A DNA stretch of 64,000 nt from Kosakonia radicincitans DSM 16656 (GCF_000280495.2 NZ_CP018016.1:4526001-4590000); one strand, 5' to 3'. Positions 38,552 to 52,748 are shown, counted from the first letter of the stretch. Made by a program: numbers and translations. The notes: generated by a model from the letters alone, not told the origin.

Positions 38552-39229
38552 TCAGGCAATGTTCAGGTATTTATGTGTCTGCATCGAGAGCCGCCAGTTG
38601 CGGGCGATACAGGTTTCAATACACAGACGGGTTGCATCCTCTTTCTGGCTGATAGGCTGCAAGGCAATCACCCGCGGCTTGTCATCGGTTAACTGCGCCA
38701 GCAGCTCGTCCAGCGCTTCGATATCACGCATACGCCCGACCGGATGCTTAATTTCATCCGCACGCTCCAGCGCCGACAACAGCACATCGTAGCCGCCGCG
38801 CATATTCACCTTCGGCGATACCGTTACCCAGGTGGAATGGGAAGCGCGCACTTCATGCGTGCCGCTGGTTTCGATCTGGCAGCTAAAACCGTTCAGCTCA
38901 AGCAGGCTGGTGAGCGGCGTCAAATCATGGATGCAGGGTTCGCCGCCAGTGATCACCACATGGCGCGCCGTCCAGCCCTGGCGCGCAATAATCGCCAGCA
39001 GATCTTCACTACTGGCCGCGCCCCATTTATCACTCTCTTTGGTTTTCGCAAGGATGCTGAACAGCGACACTTCCCGATCTGCAAGCTTATCCCAGGTGTG
39101 TTTGGTGTCGCACCAGGCGCAACCAACCGGGCATCCCTGTAAACGAATAAAAATGGCAGGAACGCCGGTAAAATAGCCCTCGCCTTGCAGGGTCTGGAAC
39201 ATCTCGTTAATCGGGTACTGCATAGTCAA
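38552..39229 (-). CDS. queE: 7-carboxy-7-deazaguanine synthase
   Basis: QueE is a radical SAM enzyme that contracts 6-carboxytetrahydropterin to 7-carboxy-7-deazaguanine in queuosine synthesis. It has 225 residues, close to the 223 of E. coli. The cluster motif is CPVGCAWC (CX3CX2C) near residue 31, followed by DTKHTW; the SAM-binding GGEPCIHDL segment follows. In E. coli, QueE induced by low Mg2+ also blocks division; that cannot be judged here. Confidence 0.96.
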   Translation of the reverse strand: MTMQYPINEMFQTLQGEGYFTGVPAIFIRLQGCPVGCAWCDTKHTWDKLADREVSLFSILAKTKESDKWGAASSEDLLAIIARQGWTARHVVITGGEPCIHDLTPLTSLLELNGFSCQIETSGTHEVRASHSTWVTVSPKVNMRGGYDVLLSALERADEIKHPVGRMRDIEALDELLAQLTDDKPRVIALQPISQKEDATRLCIETCIARNWRLSMQTHKYLNIA

Positions 39230-39606
39230 CTCTGATCAGAAATAAACGCTAATTATTGCAGATCCTGGCTTAACCTTCATAGCCTTTCGCGGTATTGCGC
39301 TTTTTCTCCACCGGTGACCGCTAAAAATGATGTAACTATCTATGTTTTTTCTTACACTTCGACGCAAATTGTCGTCGCTATTTCACGCTGTCAATAAAAA
39401 TATAAAGCATTTAAAATCAATTAGTTATTTTTTTAACGTTTCGTGCTGGAATTAATTGTTCACTGCCGTTGTCGAACACCAATCCCCTTTCGTACTTTCC
39501 TTAAAACAAGCTTAAGAATCCCCCATTTCCCACTCAGCTTTATTGATATGGCGTTTAGCTTTCCGTGCCTACAATCCGCCCGAGCAACGCTGGAGAAATA
39601 GCACTC
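39230..39606. other. Non-coding gap queE to SDR gene
   Basis: This AT-rich stretch of 377 bp has no supportable gene. It should hold the divergent promoters of queE and the downstream SDR gene; no clear operator was seen. Confidence 0.5.
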
Positions 39607-40716
39607 ATGAATACATTATTAATAACGGGCGTGACGGGATTTCTGGGTGGAGCGGTATTGGAAAAAATCCTCCACGGCAGTGAAGCCATAAATTTACTGC
39701 TGTTGGTAAGGGCAGAAGACAAAGAGGCCGGACTTGAGCGCGTTAAAAGCAACATGCGCAAGTTTGGTCTGACGGATGCAGAACTTAACACACTTGATAC
39801 TTCGCAAATCCTGCCAGGGGATTTGGGCGAACCGGAAGGCTTCATTAACGATCCGGCACTGGAAAGCGTCACTCACGTGCTGAACTGCGCGGCTGTTGCC
39901 TCTTTTGGCAATAACCCGCTGGTCTGGAAAGTGAATGTCGAAGGGACGCTGGCCTTTGCCCGCAGAATGTCGCAGGTGGCGGGCTTGCAGCGCTTTCTTC
40001 ACGTCGGCACAGCGATGTCCTGCACGCCGGAACCAGATTCACTGGTGCCGGAAAGCGCAGAGTTTCACGAGAATGCTGAGCATCTGGTGGCCTATACGCG
40101 CTCCAAATCGACCATTGAGCAACTGATGCGCCTGGAGTGCCCGCAGATGCCGCTGGTGATTGCCCGCCCTTCTATCGTCGTCGGGCACACGCATCACGGA
40201 TGTCTGCCATCAACCAGTATTTTCTGGGTCTTCAGTATGGGGCTGATGTTGCAGAAATTTATGTGCTCGCTGGAAGATCGCGTCGATGTGATCCCGGTCG
40301 ATTACTGTGCCGATGCATTGCTGATGCTGCTTAAAGGTCCGGTCGCTCAGGGCGAAGTGGTGCATATTTCAGCCGGTGAAGAGAACAGCGTGCGTTTTGC
40401 TGATATCGATAAAGCCATGGCGCAAGCGCTGGAAAAAGCACCGGTGGGCGATAAATACGCGCAGGTCAGTTACGAGACGCTGGTGAAGATGCGCCGCGAG
40501 CTGAAGGGTATTTTCGGCCCCTGTAATGAGCGGTTGATGCTGAAAGCGATGCGTTTGTACGGTGCGTTCGCCATGCTCAACGTGCGTTTCAGCAACGATA
40601 AGCTGCTGAGTATGGGCATGCCGAAGCCGCCTCGCTTTACGGACTATATTGCCCGTTGCGTACAAACGACGCGCGGGCTGACAATCCCGCAGCAGATGGA
40701 AGTAGATTTCAAATAG
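39607..40716 (+). CDS. SDR-family protein, thioester-reductase/male-sterility type
   Basis: The 369-residue extended SDR starts at ATG 39607 (GGAG about 12 nt upstream). It has the NAD(P) motif ITGVTGFLGGAVLEKIL and the catalytic residues Ser138 (GTAMSCT), Tyr163 and Lys167 (YTRSK). The region GHTHHGCLPSTSIFW..IPVDYCADAL resembles the NAD-binding-4 domain of acyl-CoA/acyl-carrier thioester reductases (PF07993 type). No carrier or adenylation domain is attached. It occupies the place between queE and eno where E. coli has ygcG. Substrate unknown; reduction of an acyl thioester or a sugar-nucleotide step are both possible. Confidence 0.8.
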   Translation: MNTLLITGVTGFLGGAVLEKILHGSEAINLLLLVRAEDKEAGLERVKSNMRKFGLTDAELNTLDTSQILPGDLGEPEGFINDPALESVTHVLNCAAVASFGNNPLVWKVNVEGTLAFARRMSQVAGLQRFLHVGTAMSCTPEPDSLVPESAEFHENAEHLVAYTRSKSTIEQLMRLECPQMPLVIARPSIVVGHTHHGCLPSTSIFWVFSMGLMLQKFMCSLEDRVDVIPVDYCADALLMLLKGPVAQGEVVHISAGEENSVRFADIDKAMAQALEKAPVGDKYAQVSYETLVKMRRELKGIFGPCNERLMLKAMRLYGAFAMLNVRFSNDKLLSMGMPKPPRFTDYIARCVQTTRGLTIPQQMEVDFK

Positions 40717-40718
40717 CC

Positions 40719-40754
40719 AAAAAAAATGCCAGTCAGATGACTGGCATTTTTCTT
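40719..40754. terminator. Bidirectional terminator between SDR gene and eno
   Basis: AAAAAATGCCAGTC-AGAT-GACTGGCATTTTT with A/T runs on both sides serves both convergent genes. Confidence 0.9.
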
Positions 40755-40772
40755 TTCATCAAGGCTTAGCGA

Positions 40773-44143
<3,371 letters not shown>

Positions 44144-44935
44144 TTAAAGATCATGTTCCTGGCGTTTTACCTGTTGCCAGACATTTTCCATTGTTTCCAG
44201 ATCCACACCGGTCATTTCCAGTCCGCGCTCGCGGACAATTCGCTCCACCTCGCGGAAACGACGCTCAAATTTCAGGTTCGCTTTTTGCAGCGCGACTTCC
44301 GCTTTTACCCCCAGATGGCGCGACAGATTTACCGTAGCAAACAGTAAATCGCCGACCTCTTCTTCCAGTCTTGCCTCATCCACAACGGCCTGTTTCGCTT
44401 CGTCCATCACTTCATCGATCTCTTCATACACCTTATCGAGCACCGGGCCCAGCGACGTCCAGTCAAAGCCAACGCCGGAGCAGCGTTTCTGGATTTTATG
44501 CGCGCGCATCAGCGCAGGCAGGCTGTGGGGAATGTCGTCCAGCGCCGAGAGCTGCGCTTTCTCAGCACGTTCCTCGGTTTTGATTTGCTCCCAGCGCGCC
44601 AGCACTTCCGTGCTGTTTCCGGCAATGGCGTCGCCAAAAATATGCGGGTGACGGCGTTCCAGTTTGTCGCTAATCGCCGCGCAGACATCGTTAAAATCAA
44701 AGCGCCCCTCTTCCTGCGCCATCCGGGCGTAAAACACCACCTGGAACAGCAAATCGCCCAGTTCACCGCGCAGATCGTCAAAATCTTCCCGGTTGATAGC
44801 GTCCAGCACTTCGTACGTCTCTTCCAGCGTATAGGGTGCAATGGTGGTGTAGGTTTGTTCTTTGTCCCACGGGCAGCCGGTTTCCGGGTCGCGCAGGCGT
44901 TGCATAATCCCGAGCAGACGATCGATTTGAGTCAT
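44144..44935 (-). CDS. mazG: Nucleoside triphosphate pyrophosphohydrolase MazG
   Basis: MazG hydrolyses (d)NTPs to monophosphates and, in E. coli, tempers ppGpp effects during starvation. It has 263 residues with two tandem MazG domains. Metal-binding ExxE...ExxD-type motifs are visible in TLEETYEVLDAINREDFDDLRGELGD and DEVMDEAKQAVVDEARLEEEVGD. It lies downstream of relA. The mazEF toxin-antitoxin pair that separates relA and mazG in E. coli is absent; only 63 bp with a terminator remain. Confidence 0.97.
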   Translation of the reverse strand: MTQIDRLLGIMQRLRDPETGCPWDKEQTYTTIAPYTLEETYEVLDAINREDFDDLRGELGDLLFQVVFYARMAQEEGRFDFNDVCAAISDKLERRHPHIFGDAIAGNSTEVLARWEQIKTEERAEKAQLSALDDIPHSLPALMRAHKIQKRCSGVGFDWTSLGPVLDKVYEEIDEVMDEAKQAVVDEARLEEEVGDLLFATVNLSRHLGVKAEVALQKANLKFERRFREVERIVRERGLEMTGVDLETMENVWQQVKRQEHDL

Positions 44936-44948
44936 GAGTCTTCCTGGT

Positions 44949-44984
44949 AAAAAATGGGATCCTCTCCGCTGACGGGAGAGGATC
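44949..44984 (-). terminator. Terminator between relA and mazG
   Basis: On the minus strand GATCCTCTCC-CGTCAGC-GGAGAGGATC is followed by CCATTTTTT, just after relA and immediately upstream of mazG. Confidence 0.85.
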
Positions 44985-44998
44985 GGATGAAGTGAAAA

Positions 44999-47236
44999 TC
45001 AGCCACCGTGCAGACGACGGGCGTCGATAACGTCCGGCACCTGGTTGAGTTTGCCAAGCACGCGGCCCAGCACCTGCAGGTTGTAGATTTCGATATTCAT
45101 ATCGATGGTGGCAAGCTGTTCTTTGGTGTCGCTGCGGCTGGCAACGCCCAGCACGTTCACCTTCTCATTGGCGAGAATGGTGGTGATATCGCGCAGCAGG
45201 CCGCTACGGTCGTTTGCCGTCACGCGCACTACCAGCGAGTAACCCGCCGAGTAGCTCTCGCCCCAGACGGCATCCACGATGCGCTCCGGCGCAACGGTGC
45301 GCAGCTCTTCCAGTTGATCGCAGTCGGCGCGATGGATCGAGATCCCGCGTCCCTGAGTGATAAAGCCGACGATTTCATCGCCCGGAATCGGCTGGCAGCA
45401 GCGCGCAATGTGATGCATCAGATTACCAACGCCTTCCACCACCACACGACCATTGTCTTTGCTGCGGCTTTGCGGCGCATACGTTTTCTGCTGCAACTGT
45501 TTCAGCGCGGCGGCGTCCTGCTCTTCGGCGCTCGGTTTATTGAACTGCGATTGCAGGAAGTTCACCATCTGATTAAGACGGATATCGCCACCGCCAATCG
45601 CCGCCAGCAACTCTTCCAGTTCGTTAAAGTTGTAACGCGGCAGCAGATGTTTTTCCGCCTCTTTCAGGCTGATCCCCAGATGCGCCAGCTCATCGTCGAG
45701 GATCTGCCGTCCGGCAAGAATGTTTTTGTCACGATCCTGCTTGCGGAACCAGGCGTGGATCTTCGAACGCCCACGGCTGGTCGTCACATATCCGAGGTTT
45801 GGATTCAGCCAGTCGCGGCTTGGATTCGGCTGCTTCTGGGTGATAATTTCGACCTGGTCGCCCATCTGCAACTGATAGGTAAAAGGAACGATACGCCCGC
45901 CGATCTTCGCGCCAATGCAACGATGCCCTACGTCGCTATGAATGTGATAGGCAAAGTCCAGCGGCGTGGAGCCCGCAGGCAGATCGACCACATCGCCCTT
46001 CGGCGTAAACACATACACCCGATCGTCAAAGACCTGGCTGCGAACTTCATCCAGCATTTCGCCGGAATCGGCCATCTCTTCCTGCCAGGCGATCAGTTTA
46101 CGCAGCCATGCGATCCTGTCTTCATGCGCTGAACGCGGGCTGCCAGCAACTGCCGTCCCCTCTTTGTACTTCCAGTGCGCGGCGACGCCCAGTTCGGCAT
46201 CTTCATGCATCTGGCGCGTACGAATCTGGATTTCAACGGTTTTCCCGCCCGGCCCCAGTACTACCGTATGAATAGACTGATAACCGTTTGGCTTCGGGTT
46301 GGCGACGTAATCGTCAAACTCATCCGGCAGGTGACGGTAATGGGTATGCACAATCCCCAGCGCGGCATAACAGTCCTGCAAGCGTTCAGCAACAATACGC
46401 ACAGCGCGCACATCAAACAGTTCGTCAAAAGCGAGATGTTTTTTCTGCATCTTCCGCCAGATGCTGTAGATGTGCTTTGGCCGGCCGTAGACCTCAGCTT
46501 TGACGCCTTCGGTTTTCATTTCGGCGCGCAGATGGCCGACAAACTCGTCAATATAGTGTTCGCGATCGATACGGCGTTCATGCAGCAGCTTGGCAATGCG
46601 CTTGTATTCAGCCGGATGCAGGTAGCGGAAGCAGTAATCCTCCAACTCCCATTTCAGTTGCCCGATGCCCAGCCGGTTCGCCAGCGGCGCATAGATGTTG
46701 GTACACTCTTTCGCCGCCAGTACGCGTTCATCTTCTGGCGCATCTTTTACTTCACGCAGATGCGCGATACGTTCGGCCAGCTTAATAACCACGCAGCGGA
46801 AATCATCAACCATCGCCAGCAGCATGCGGCGAACGTTATCGACCTGTTCAGAAGAGACGGAATCCGTATGCGTGGCTTTCAACTGGCGGATGGCGGCCAT
46901 ATCACGCACGCCGTGGATCAGGTTGACCACCGAGGTGCCGACGCTTTCACTCAGCACCTCTTCGCTCACCACTTCGGCATCGGCCAGCGGGAACAGCAGC
47001 GCCGCGCGCAGCGTGTCGATATCCATACTCAGCATGGAGAGAATTTCTACCATCTCAATGCCGCGCCACAACACTACGCCAGCATCCGGATGCCCCTGCG
47101 TTTGTCGCAGACAATATTCCCAGGTTTCGGTTAAGCGTTCACACGACGGTTGACTGGTGATCCCCAGACTGGCAATCCATTTGGCTGGATCGAATTCACC
47201 CGCTTTGTTCAAATGAGCACTGCGTACCGCAACCAT
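44999..47236 (-). CDS. relA: GTP pyrophosphokinase (ppGpp synthetase I)
   Basis: RelA binds stalled ribosomes and makes (p)ppGpp when uncharged tRNA is present. It has 745 residues, against 744 in E. coli. The hydrolase-like N-domain is degenerate at the HD metal motif (LLFPLADAEVV), as in all RelA. The synthetase domain has FDELFDVRAVRIVAE and NPKPNGYQSIHTVVLGPG. TGS (VYVFTPKGDVVDLPAGSTPLDFAY), zinc-finger (HHIARCCQPIPGDE) and ACT domains follow. It lies between rlmD and mazG. Confidence 0.99.
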   Translation of the reverse strand: MVAVRSAHLNKAGEFDPAKWIASLGITSQPSCERLTETWEYCLRQTQGHPDAGVVLWRGIEMVEILSMLSMDIDTLRAALLFPLADAEVVSEEVLSESVGTSVVNLIHGVRDMAAIRQLKATHTDSVSSEQVDNVRRMLLAMVDDFRCVVIKLAERIAHLREVKDAPEDERVLAAKECTNIYAPLANRLGIGQLKWELEDYCFRYLHPAEYKRIAKLLHERRIDREHYIDEFVGHLRAEMKTEGVKAEVYGRPKHIYSIWRKMQKKHLAFDELFDVRAVRIVAERLQDCYAALGIVHTHYRHLPDEFDDYVANPKPNGYQSIHTVVLGPGGKTVEIQIRTRQMHEDAELGVAAHWKYKEGTAVAGSPRSAHEDRIAWLRKLIAWQEEMADSGEMLDEVRSQVFDDRVYVFTPKGDVVDLPAGSTPLDFAYHIHSDVGHRCIGAKIGGRIVPFTYQLQMGDQVEIITQKQPNPSRDWLNPNLGYVTTSRGRSKIHAWFRKQDRDKNILAGRQILDDELAHLGISLKEAEKHLLPRYNFNELEELLAAIGGGDIRLNQMVNFLQSQFNKPSAEEQDAAALKQLQQKTYAPQSRSKDNGRVVVEGVGNLMHHIARCCQPIPGDEIVGFITQGRGISIHRADCDQLEELRTVAPERIVDAVWGESYSAGYSLVVRVTANDRSGLLRDITTILANEKVNVLGVASRSDTKEQLATIDMNIEIYNLQVLGRVLGKLNQVPDVIDARRLHGG

Positions 47237-47288
47237 TGTCCTCTCCTTTCAGGGACCGGGCCTGCCGAATTCGACAAGCCGAAATTAA

Positions 47289-48590
47289 TCATTTGTTTTT
47301 CACAAACAACACCATCGATTCCAGATGGCCAGTGTGTGGAAACATGTCCAGCATCGCCAGCCGCTGAATCTGGTAACCTGCATTTAATAGCGCTTCACTG
47401 TCACGGGCAAGCGTGGCGGGGTTACAGGAAACGTACACCACTCTGCCGGGAGACAATTTTATAATATGTCGCATCACCCCGGCAGCACCTGCACGCGCGG
47501 GATCGAGCAACACCTTATCAAATCCCTGGCTCGCCCAGGGTTGCTGAGTGACATCATCCTCCAGATTTTCATGAAAGAATGTCACATTCTGCAAGCCATT
47601 CTGTTGCGCATTCTCCTGCGCTTTCGCCACCAGATCGGCGACGCCTTCCACCCCAACGACACTTAACGCGCGCTGCGCCAGCGGCAGAGTGAAATTTCCC
47701 ATACCGCAGAACAGATCCAGTACGCGGTCGCCGGGCTGGATATCAAGCCACGCCAGCGCATGGGCCACCATCTGCTGATTGACGCCATCGTTGACCTGAA
47801 TAAAGTCCCGCGGGCTGAACATTAAGCGTAGCCCGTCGGAGCTGTACCAGGGGGATTCTCCGCTAACGTGTTCAAGTATCTCGCTTTGTGGCGCGAGGTA
47901 CAGCGCAATCCCCTGAGAATGCGAAAAACGTTCCAGTTTTTCTTTATCCGTGTGACTTAATGGCGCCGTGTGCCGCAAAACCATCAGCGGGCCATTGTCG
48001 GCCTCCACCAGTTCGACGTGCCCCAGATGGCGCACGGCTCCAAGCCCCGCCAGACATTCACGCAGCGGCGCCAGCATTGCCTCAAGACGGGGCACCAGTA
48101 CCGGGCAACGTGTCACATTGATAATGTCGCTGTCACCCGCTTTGCGAAACCCCATATCCAGACGCTGCGTTTTCGGTTGCCAACTGAGGCTCAAACGCGC
48201 CCGACGGCGATATCCCCAGGGCTGTGCGGCGATCACCTCGTCAACATCCTGTTTCATCAATCGCGCCAGCGCCGCGCTTTTACTGCGCTGTTGCAGGGCA
48301 ACACTGGCATGTTGCTGCTGGCACCCGCCACAAACGCCAAAATGCGGACATTCCGGTTTCACGCGCTCCGGGCTGTCATTCAGGCGACGTTTTACTTCCC
48401 CACGGGCAAACTGACGTTTTTCCTCTTTGAGGGTAATTTCCGCCGTTTCCGCCGGTAATAGTCCGGGGATAAACAACGCTTTACCATTATGGCGAGCAAC
48501 ACCCTGACCAAAGGGATCGAGGTCAGTTACCGTGACGGTAATGCGCTCACGAGTCGTCACGCGTCGTTTTGCAGAGTAGAATTGCGCCAT
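47289..48590 (-). CDS. rlmD: 23S rRNA (uracil-1939-C5)-methyltransferase
   Basis: RlmD (RumA) methylates U1939 of 23S rRNA with SAM. ATG 48590 gives [13 protein letters not shown] and 433 residues as in E. coli. An N-terminal TRAM domain is followed by the 4Fe-4S ligands in [14 protein letters not shown]. The methyltransferase core has [16 protein letters not shown] and the catalytic Cys in [12 protein letters not shown]. It is divergent from barA by 57 bp and upstream of relA, the conserved arrangement. Confidence 0.98.
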   Translation of the reverse strand: MAQFYSAKRRVTTRERITVTVTDLDPFGQGVARHNGKALFIPGLLPAETAEITLKEEKRQFARGEVKRRLNDSPERVKPECPHFGVCGGCQQQHASVALQQRSKSAALARLMKQDVDEVIAAQPWGYRRRARLSLSWQPKTQRLDMGFRKAGDSDIINVTRCPVLVPRLEAMLAPLRECLAGLGAVRHLGHVELVEADNGPLMVLRHTAPLSHTDKEKLERFSHSQGIALYLAPQSEILEHVSGESPWYSSDGLRLMFSPRDFIQVNDGVNQQMVAHALAWLDIQPGDRVLDLFCGMGNFTLPLAQRALSVVGVEGVADLVAKAQENAQQNGLQNVTFFHENLEDDVTQQPWASQGFDKVLLDPARAGAAGVMRHIIKLSPGRVVYVSCNPATLARDSEALLNAGYQIQRLAMLDMFPHTGHLESMVLFVKNK

Positions 48591-48647
48591 TGCAGTGAAT
48601 ATTCTCAATAACTGTGTAATGGCCTAATTCTCCCATAACGGAACTCC

Positions 48648-51413
48648 ATGACCAACTACAGCTTGCGCGCACGCATGATGATTCTGATCCTGGCCCCCAC
48701 TGTGCTTATCGGTGTGCTGCTCAGTATCTTTTTCGTCGTTCACCGCTATAACGATTTACAGCGTCAACTGGAAGACGCAGGCGCCAGTATTATTGAACCG
48801 CTGGCGGTTTCCAGCGAATACAGTATGGCGCTACAGGATCGCGAAGCCATTGGCCAGTTGATTAGTGTGCTTCACCGCCGACATTCTGACATCGTCCGCG
48901 CTATCACCATTTACGACGGGCGCAACGACGTGTTCGTTTCGTCCAATTTCCAGCTTGATGGCGACGATCTCAGGGTGCCAGAAGGACAGCCTTTCCCGCG
49001 CAAGCTGAGCGTTACCCGCCGTGGCGATACGATGGTGCTGCGCACGCCGATCCTGTCCGAGGGACTTGAACCGGCAAACACCGCTCTGCCTGCGGATAAA
49101 ATCACCGGCAATATGCTCGGCTATGTGGCGCTACAGTTGGATCTGAAATCGGTACGCTTGCAGCAGTACAAGGAGATTTTTATCTCCAGCCTGATGATTT
49201 TTTTCTGTATTGGTATTGCGCTGATTTTTGGCTGGCGTCTGATGCGCGACGTGACCGGCCCCATTCGTAATATGGTGAATACCGTCGACCGTATCCGTCG
49301 CGGGCAGCTCGACAGCCGTGTTGAAGGTTTTATGCTCGGCGAGCTGGATATGCTGAAAAACGGCATCAATTCGATGGCCATGTCGCTGGCGGCCTACCAC
49401 GAAGAGATGCAGCATAATATCGATCAATCCACCTCGGATTTGCGTGAAACGCTGGAGCAGATGGAGATCCAGAACGTTGAGCTGGACCTGGCGAAAAAGC
49501 GTGCGCAGGAAGCTGCGCGTATTAAATCTGAGTTCCTCGCCAATATGTCTCATGAGCTGCGCACACCGCTGAATGGCGTGATTGGCTTTACCCGTTTGAC
49601 ATTGAAATCTGAGCTGAATCCGACGCAGCGCGATCACCTGCTGACCATTGAGCGCTCGGCAAATAACCTGCTGGCGATCATTAACGATGTGCTGGACTTC
49701 TCCAAGCTGGAAGCGGGCAAACTGATCCTCGAAAGCATTCCATTCCCTTTACGCAACACGCTGGATGAGGTGGTGATCTTGCTGGCGCACTCAGCGCACG
49801 ATAAGGGGCTTGAGCTGACGCTGAACATCAAAAATGATGTCCCGGATAATGTGATTGGCGACCCGCTGCGTCTGCAGCAGGTGATCACCAATCTGATCGG
49901 CAACGCCATCAAGTTTACTGAACACGGCAATATTGATGTGGTGGTTGAGAAACGCGCCATCAGTAATAACAAAGTGCAAATTGAGGTGCAGATCCGTGAT
50001 ACCGGCATCGGCATCCCGGAACGCGATCAGTCGCGCCTGTTCCAGGCATTTCGCCAGGCGGATGCCAGCATCTCTCGCCGTCACGGCGGTACTGGCCTGG
50101 GGTTGGTGATCACGCAACGGCTGGTGAATGAGATGGGCGGCGATATCTCTTTCCATAGCCAGCCAAACCGGGGTTCGACCTTCTGGTTCCATATTGATCT
50201 CGACCTCAATCCAAACGCCATCACCGAAGCGCCGACCACGGAAAGACTGGCCGGTAAACGTCTGGCATATGTCGAACCGAATGCTGCGGCGGCGCAAAGC
50301 ACGCTGGAAGTGCTGAACAACACGCCGCTGGAGATAATTTACAGCCCGTCATTCTCGGCGCTCCCGCAAGGGCACTACGATATTTTGCTGTTGGCGGTGC
50401 CGGTAACCGTGCGCGAGCCGCTCAGTATGCAGCACGATCGCCTGGCGCGTGCGGCAGCCATGACCGACTACTTGCTGCTGGCGCTGCCGTGCCACGCGCA
50501 GGTGAATGCCGAAGAGCTGAAACAGGATGGCGCAGCGGCTTGTCTGCTTAAACCGCTGACGACCACCCGCCTGCTGCCCGCGTTGACCGAATACTGCCGC
50601 ACGACGCAACTGGTTCTGGCCTCACATGCGGATGAAAGCAAACTGCCAATGAGCGTTATGGCGGTAGATGATAACCCGGCGAATCTGAAGCTGATTGGCG
50701 TTCTGCTTGAGGATCAGGTGCAGCACGTTGAGCTGTGCGAGAATGGTTTGCAGGCCATCGAGCGGGCCAAACAGATGCAGTTCGATCTGATTCTGATGGA
50801 TATCCAGATGCCGGATATGGACGGTATTCGCGCCTGCGAGTTGATCCGCCAACTACCGCATCAACAGCAAACGCCAGTGGTCGCCGTGACCGCCCATGCG
50901 ATGGCCGGGCAAAAAGAGAAGCTACTCAGCGCCGGGATGAACGATTATCTGGCCAAACCAATCGAAGAAGATAAGTTGCATAACCTGCTGTTGCGCTACA
51001 AGCCCGGCCCGGAAACCAGTATCTGGCATACGCCGGAAACCGAAGAGATCCCGGTGGAACTGCCGATCAATCACGATGCCACACTCGACTGGCAACTGGC
51101 ATTGCGCCAGGCGGCGGGAAAAACCGACCTTGCGCGCGAGATGCTGCATATGCTGGTCGAGTTTCTGCCGGAGATCCGCAATATGGTGGAAGAACAACTG
51201 GTTGGCGAAGCGCCGCAGGGGCTGCCGGAAGCGATCCACAAACTGCACGGCAGTTGCGGTTACAGCGGCGTTCCTCGGCTGAAAAACCTTTGCCAGCTCA
51301 TTGAGCATCAACTGCGTAGCGGCGTCAGTGCCGACGAGCTGGAACCGGAGTTTCTGGAGTTGCTTGATGAAATGGATAACGTTACGCGTGAAGCGCACCG
51401 CTTGATTGGGTAG
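48648..51413 (+). CDS. barA: Hybrid sensor histidine kinase BarA
   Basis: BarA is a tripartite inner-membrane sensor that phosphorylates UvrY and so activates csrB/csrC transcription, reportedly in response to short-chain carboxylates. It has 921 residues (E. coli 918). Order: transmembrane helix about 10-30, periplasmic loop, second helix about 175-195, HAMP, HisKA with His near 302 ([13 protein letters not shown]), HATPase ([17 protein letters not shown]), a degenerate receiver, a receiver with Asp near 718 ([13 protein letters not shown]), and an Hpt domain with His near 864 ([12 protein letters not shown]). The csrB target is about 7.4 kb away in this window. Confidence 0.98.
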   Translation: MTNYSLRARMMILILAPTVLIGVLLSIFFVVHRYNDLQRQLEDAGASIIEPLAVSSEYSMALQDREAIGQLISVLHRRHSDIVRAITIYDGRNDVFVSSNFQLDGDDLRVPEGQPFPRKLSVTRRGDTMVLRTPILSEGLEPANTALPADKITGNMLGYVALQLDLKSVRLQQYKEIFISSLMIFFCIGIALIFGWRLMRDVTGPIRNMVNTVDRIRRGQLDSRVEGFMLGELDMLKNGINSMAMSLAAYHEEMQHNIDQSTSDLRETLEQMEIQNVELDLAKKRAQEAARIKSEFLANMSHELRTPLNGVIGFTRLTLKSELNPTQRDHLLTIERSANNLLAIINDVLDFSKLEAGKLILESIPFPLRNTLDEVVILLAHSAHDKGLELTLNIKNDVPDNVIGDPLRLQQVITNLIGNAIKFTEHGNIDVVVEKRAISNNKVQIEVQIRDTGIGIPERDQSRLFQAFRQADASISRRHGGTGLGLVITQRLVNEMGGDISFHSQPNRGSTFWFHIDLDLNPNAITEAPTTERLAGKRLAYVEPNAAAAQSTLEVLNNTPLEIIYSPSFSALPQGHYDILLLAVPVTVREPLSMQHDRLARAAAMTDYLLLALPCHAQVNAEELKQDGAAACLLKPLTTTRLLPALTEYCRTTQLVLASHADESKLPMSVMAVDDNPANLKLIGVLLEDQVQHVELCENGLQAIERAKQMQFDLILMDIQMPDMDGIRACELIRQLPHQQQTPVVAVTAHAMAGQKEKLLSAGMNDYLAKPIEEDKLHNLLLRYKPGPETSIWHTPETEEIPVELPINHDATLDWQLALRQAAGKTDLAREMLHMLVEFLPEIRNMVEEQLVGEAPQGLPEAIHKLHGSCGYSGVPRLKNLCQLIEHQLRSGVSADELEPEFLELLDEMDNVTREAHRLIG

Positions 51414-51431
51414 CGATGTTGAGAGTAATGA

Positions 51432-51547
51432 ATGGGCTGAACGCCGGATGACTTGCATGCCGGATGGCAGCAATGCCCTTCCGGCCTGGGATAGCGCGAA
51501 ATTTTGTCGCTTTGTAAGCCGGATAAGCGGCAGCGCTATCCGGCAAA
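51432..51547. repeat. REP/BIME cluster between barA and glycerate kinase gene
   Basis: GCCGGATGACTTGCATGCCGGATGGC, then CTTCCGGCCTGGG, and finally GCCGGATAAGCGGCAGCGCTATCCGGC. Typical REP units fill the gap between the convergent genes. Confidence 0.75.
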
Positions 51548-51552
51548 AATAA

Positions 51553-52692
51553 CTACAGTTGCTGCCCCGCTTTTAGCACCGCCGCCACATTGCGCGCCGT
51601 CATGCGGACGTTTTCGCCTGCATTTTCCAGCGCTTTTTCCAGCGTACAGATCGTATAGAGCACGCTGAAAACAGCATCAATGCCGTGATCGTGTACCACA
51701 CCAACATCGGCGGTGAGGCTCCCGGCAATGCCGATCACCGGAATATTATAGCGTTTGGCCACTTTCGCTACGCCGACCGGCACCTTGCCATGCACCGTCT
51801 GGCTGTCGATGCGCCCTTCGCCGGTGATCACCAGATCCGCGCCCCTGACGTGTTTATCCAGCGCCAGCGCGTCGGTGACAATCTCGATCCCCTGGCGCAA
51901 TTCCGCGCCGCAAAAGGCATATAACGCCGCGCCCATGCCGCCCGCTGCGCCGCCGCCCGCCAGGTTCAGTACGTCGATATCCAGATCGCGGGCAATGATC
52001 TCTGCATAGTGCTCAAGCGCCTTATCGAGCCGGGCAATCATCTCTGGCGTCGCGCCTTTCTGCGGGCCAAAAACTGCCGATGCCCCCGCTTCACCGGTTA
52101 ATGGATTGGTCACGTCGCAGGCGACCTCAATGCGACAACCGGCAAGGCGTTTATCCAGCTCGCGGAGATCAATGCGCGCCAGCGATTCCAGCGCCGCACC
52201 GCCTGGCGCAATCTGTCGATCCTGCTCGTCGAGCAGCTTTGCGCCCAGCGCCTGCACCATGCCAGCGCCACCGTCATTGGTGGCGCTGCCGCCGATACCA
52301 ATAATGATATGTTTAACGCCTGCATCCAGCGCATGGCGGATCAGTTCGCCGGTTCCCCACGAAGTGGTAATCAGCGGATCGCGCTTCGCCGGTGGCACCA
52401 TTTCCAGCCCGCTGGCCGCCGCCATTTCAATGAACGCCGACTGCTCATCGCCGGAAATGCCATAAAATCCTTCCGCCTGTTCGCCCAGCGGGCCTTTCAC
52501 CGCTACCTTAACAATACGACCGTTGGTCGCTGCAACCATGGCTTCTACCGTCCCTTCGCCACCGTCTGCAACCGGAATTTTTATATACTCCGCCGAGGGA
52601 AATATCTCGCGAAAACCACGCTCAATGGCCGTCGCAACTTCCAGGGCGCTTAAGCTTTCTTTGTAAGAGTCAGGAGCGATAACAATCTTCAT
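51553..52692 (-). CDS. Glycerate 2-kinase (GarK/GlxK family)
   Basis: This enzyme phosphorylates D-glycerate to 2-phosphoglycerate. The 379 residues match the GarK/GlxK family. Motifs include MKIVIAPDSYKESLSALEVA at the start, PVADGGEGTVEAMV, IIIGIGGSATNDGGAGMVQALG and ITGEGRIDSQTVHGKVP. It lies directly downstream of gudPXD on the same strand, 87 bp after gudD. This places the last enzyme of the glucarate route beside the first; in E. coli K-12 garK is in the gar operon instead. GarK or GlxK cannot be distinguished by eye. A partial hairpin terminator separates it from gudD. Confidence 0.92.
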   Translation of the reverse strand: MKIVIAPDSYKESLSALEVATAIERGFREIFPSAEYIKIPVADGGEGTVEAMVAATNGRIVKVAVKGPLGEQAEGFYGISGDEQSAFIEMAAASGLEMVPPAKRDPLITTSWGTGELIRHALDAGVKHIIIGIGGSATNDGGAGMVQALGAKLLDEQDRQIAPGGAALESLARIDLRELDKRLAGCRIEVACDVTNPLTGEAGASAVFGPQKGATPEMIARLDKALEHYAEIIARDLDIDVLNLAGGGAAGGMGAALYAFCGAELRQGIEIVTDALALDKHVRGADLVITGEGRIDSQTVHGKVPVGVAKVAKRYNIPVIGIAGSLTADVGVVHDHGIDAVFSVLYTICTLEKALENAGENVRMTARNVAAVLKAGQQL

Positions 52693-52748
52693 AAGCCATC
52701 CTTATGCATATTCACAACAATAAGCATACACCCAGGAAAGGTACTGAA

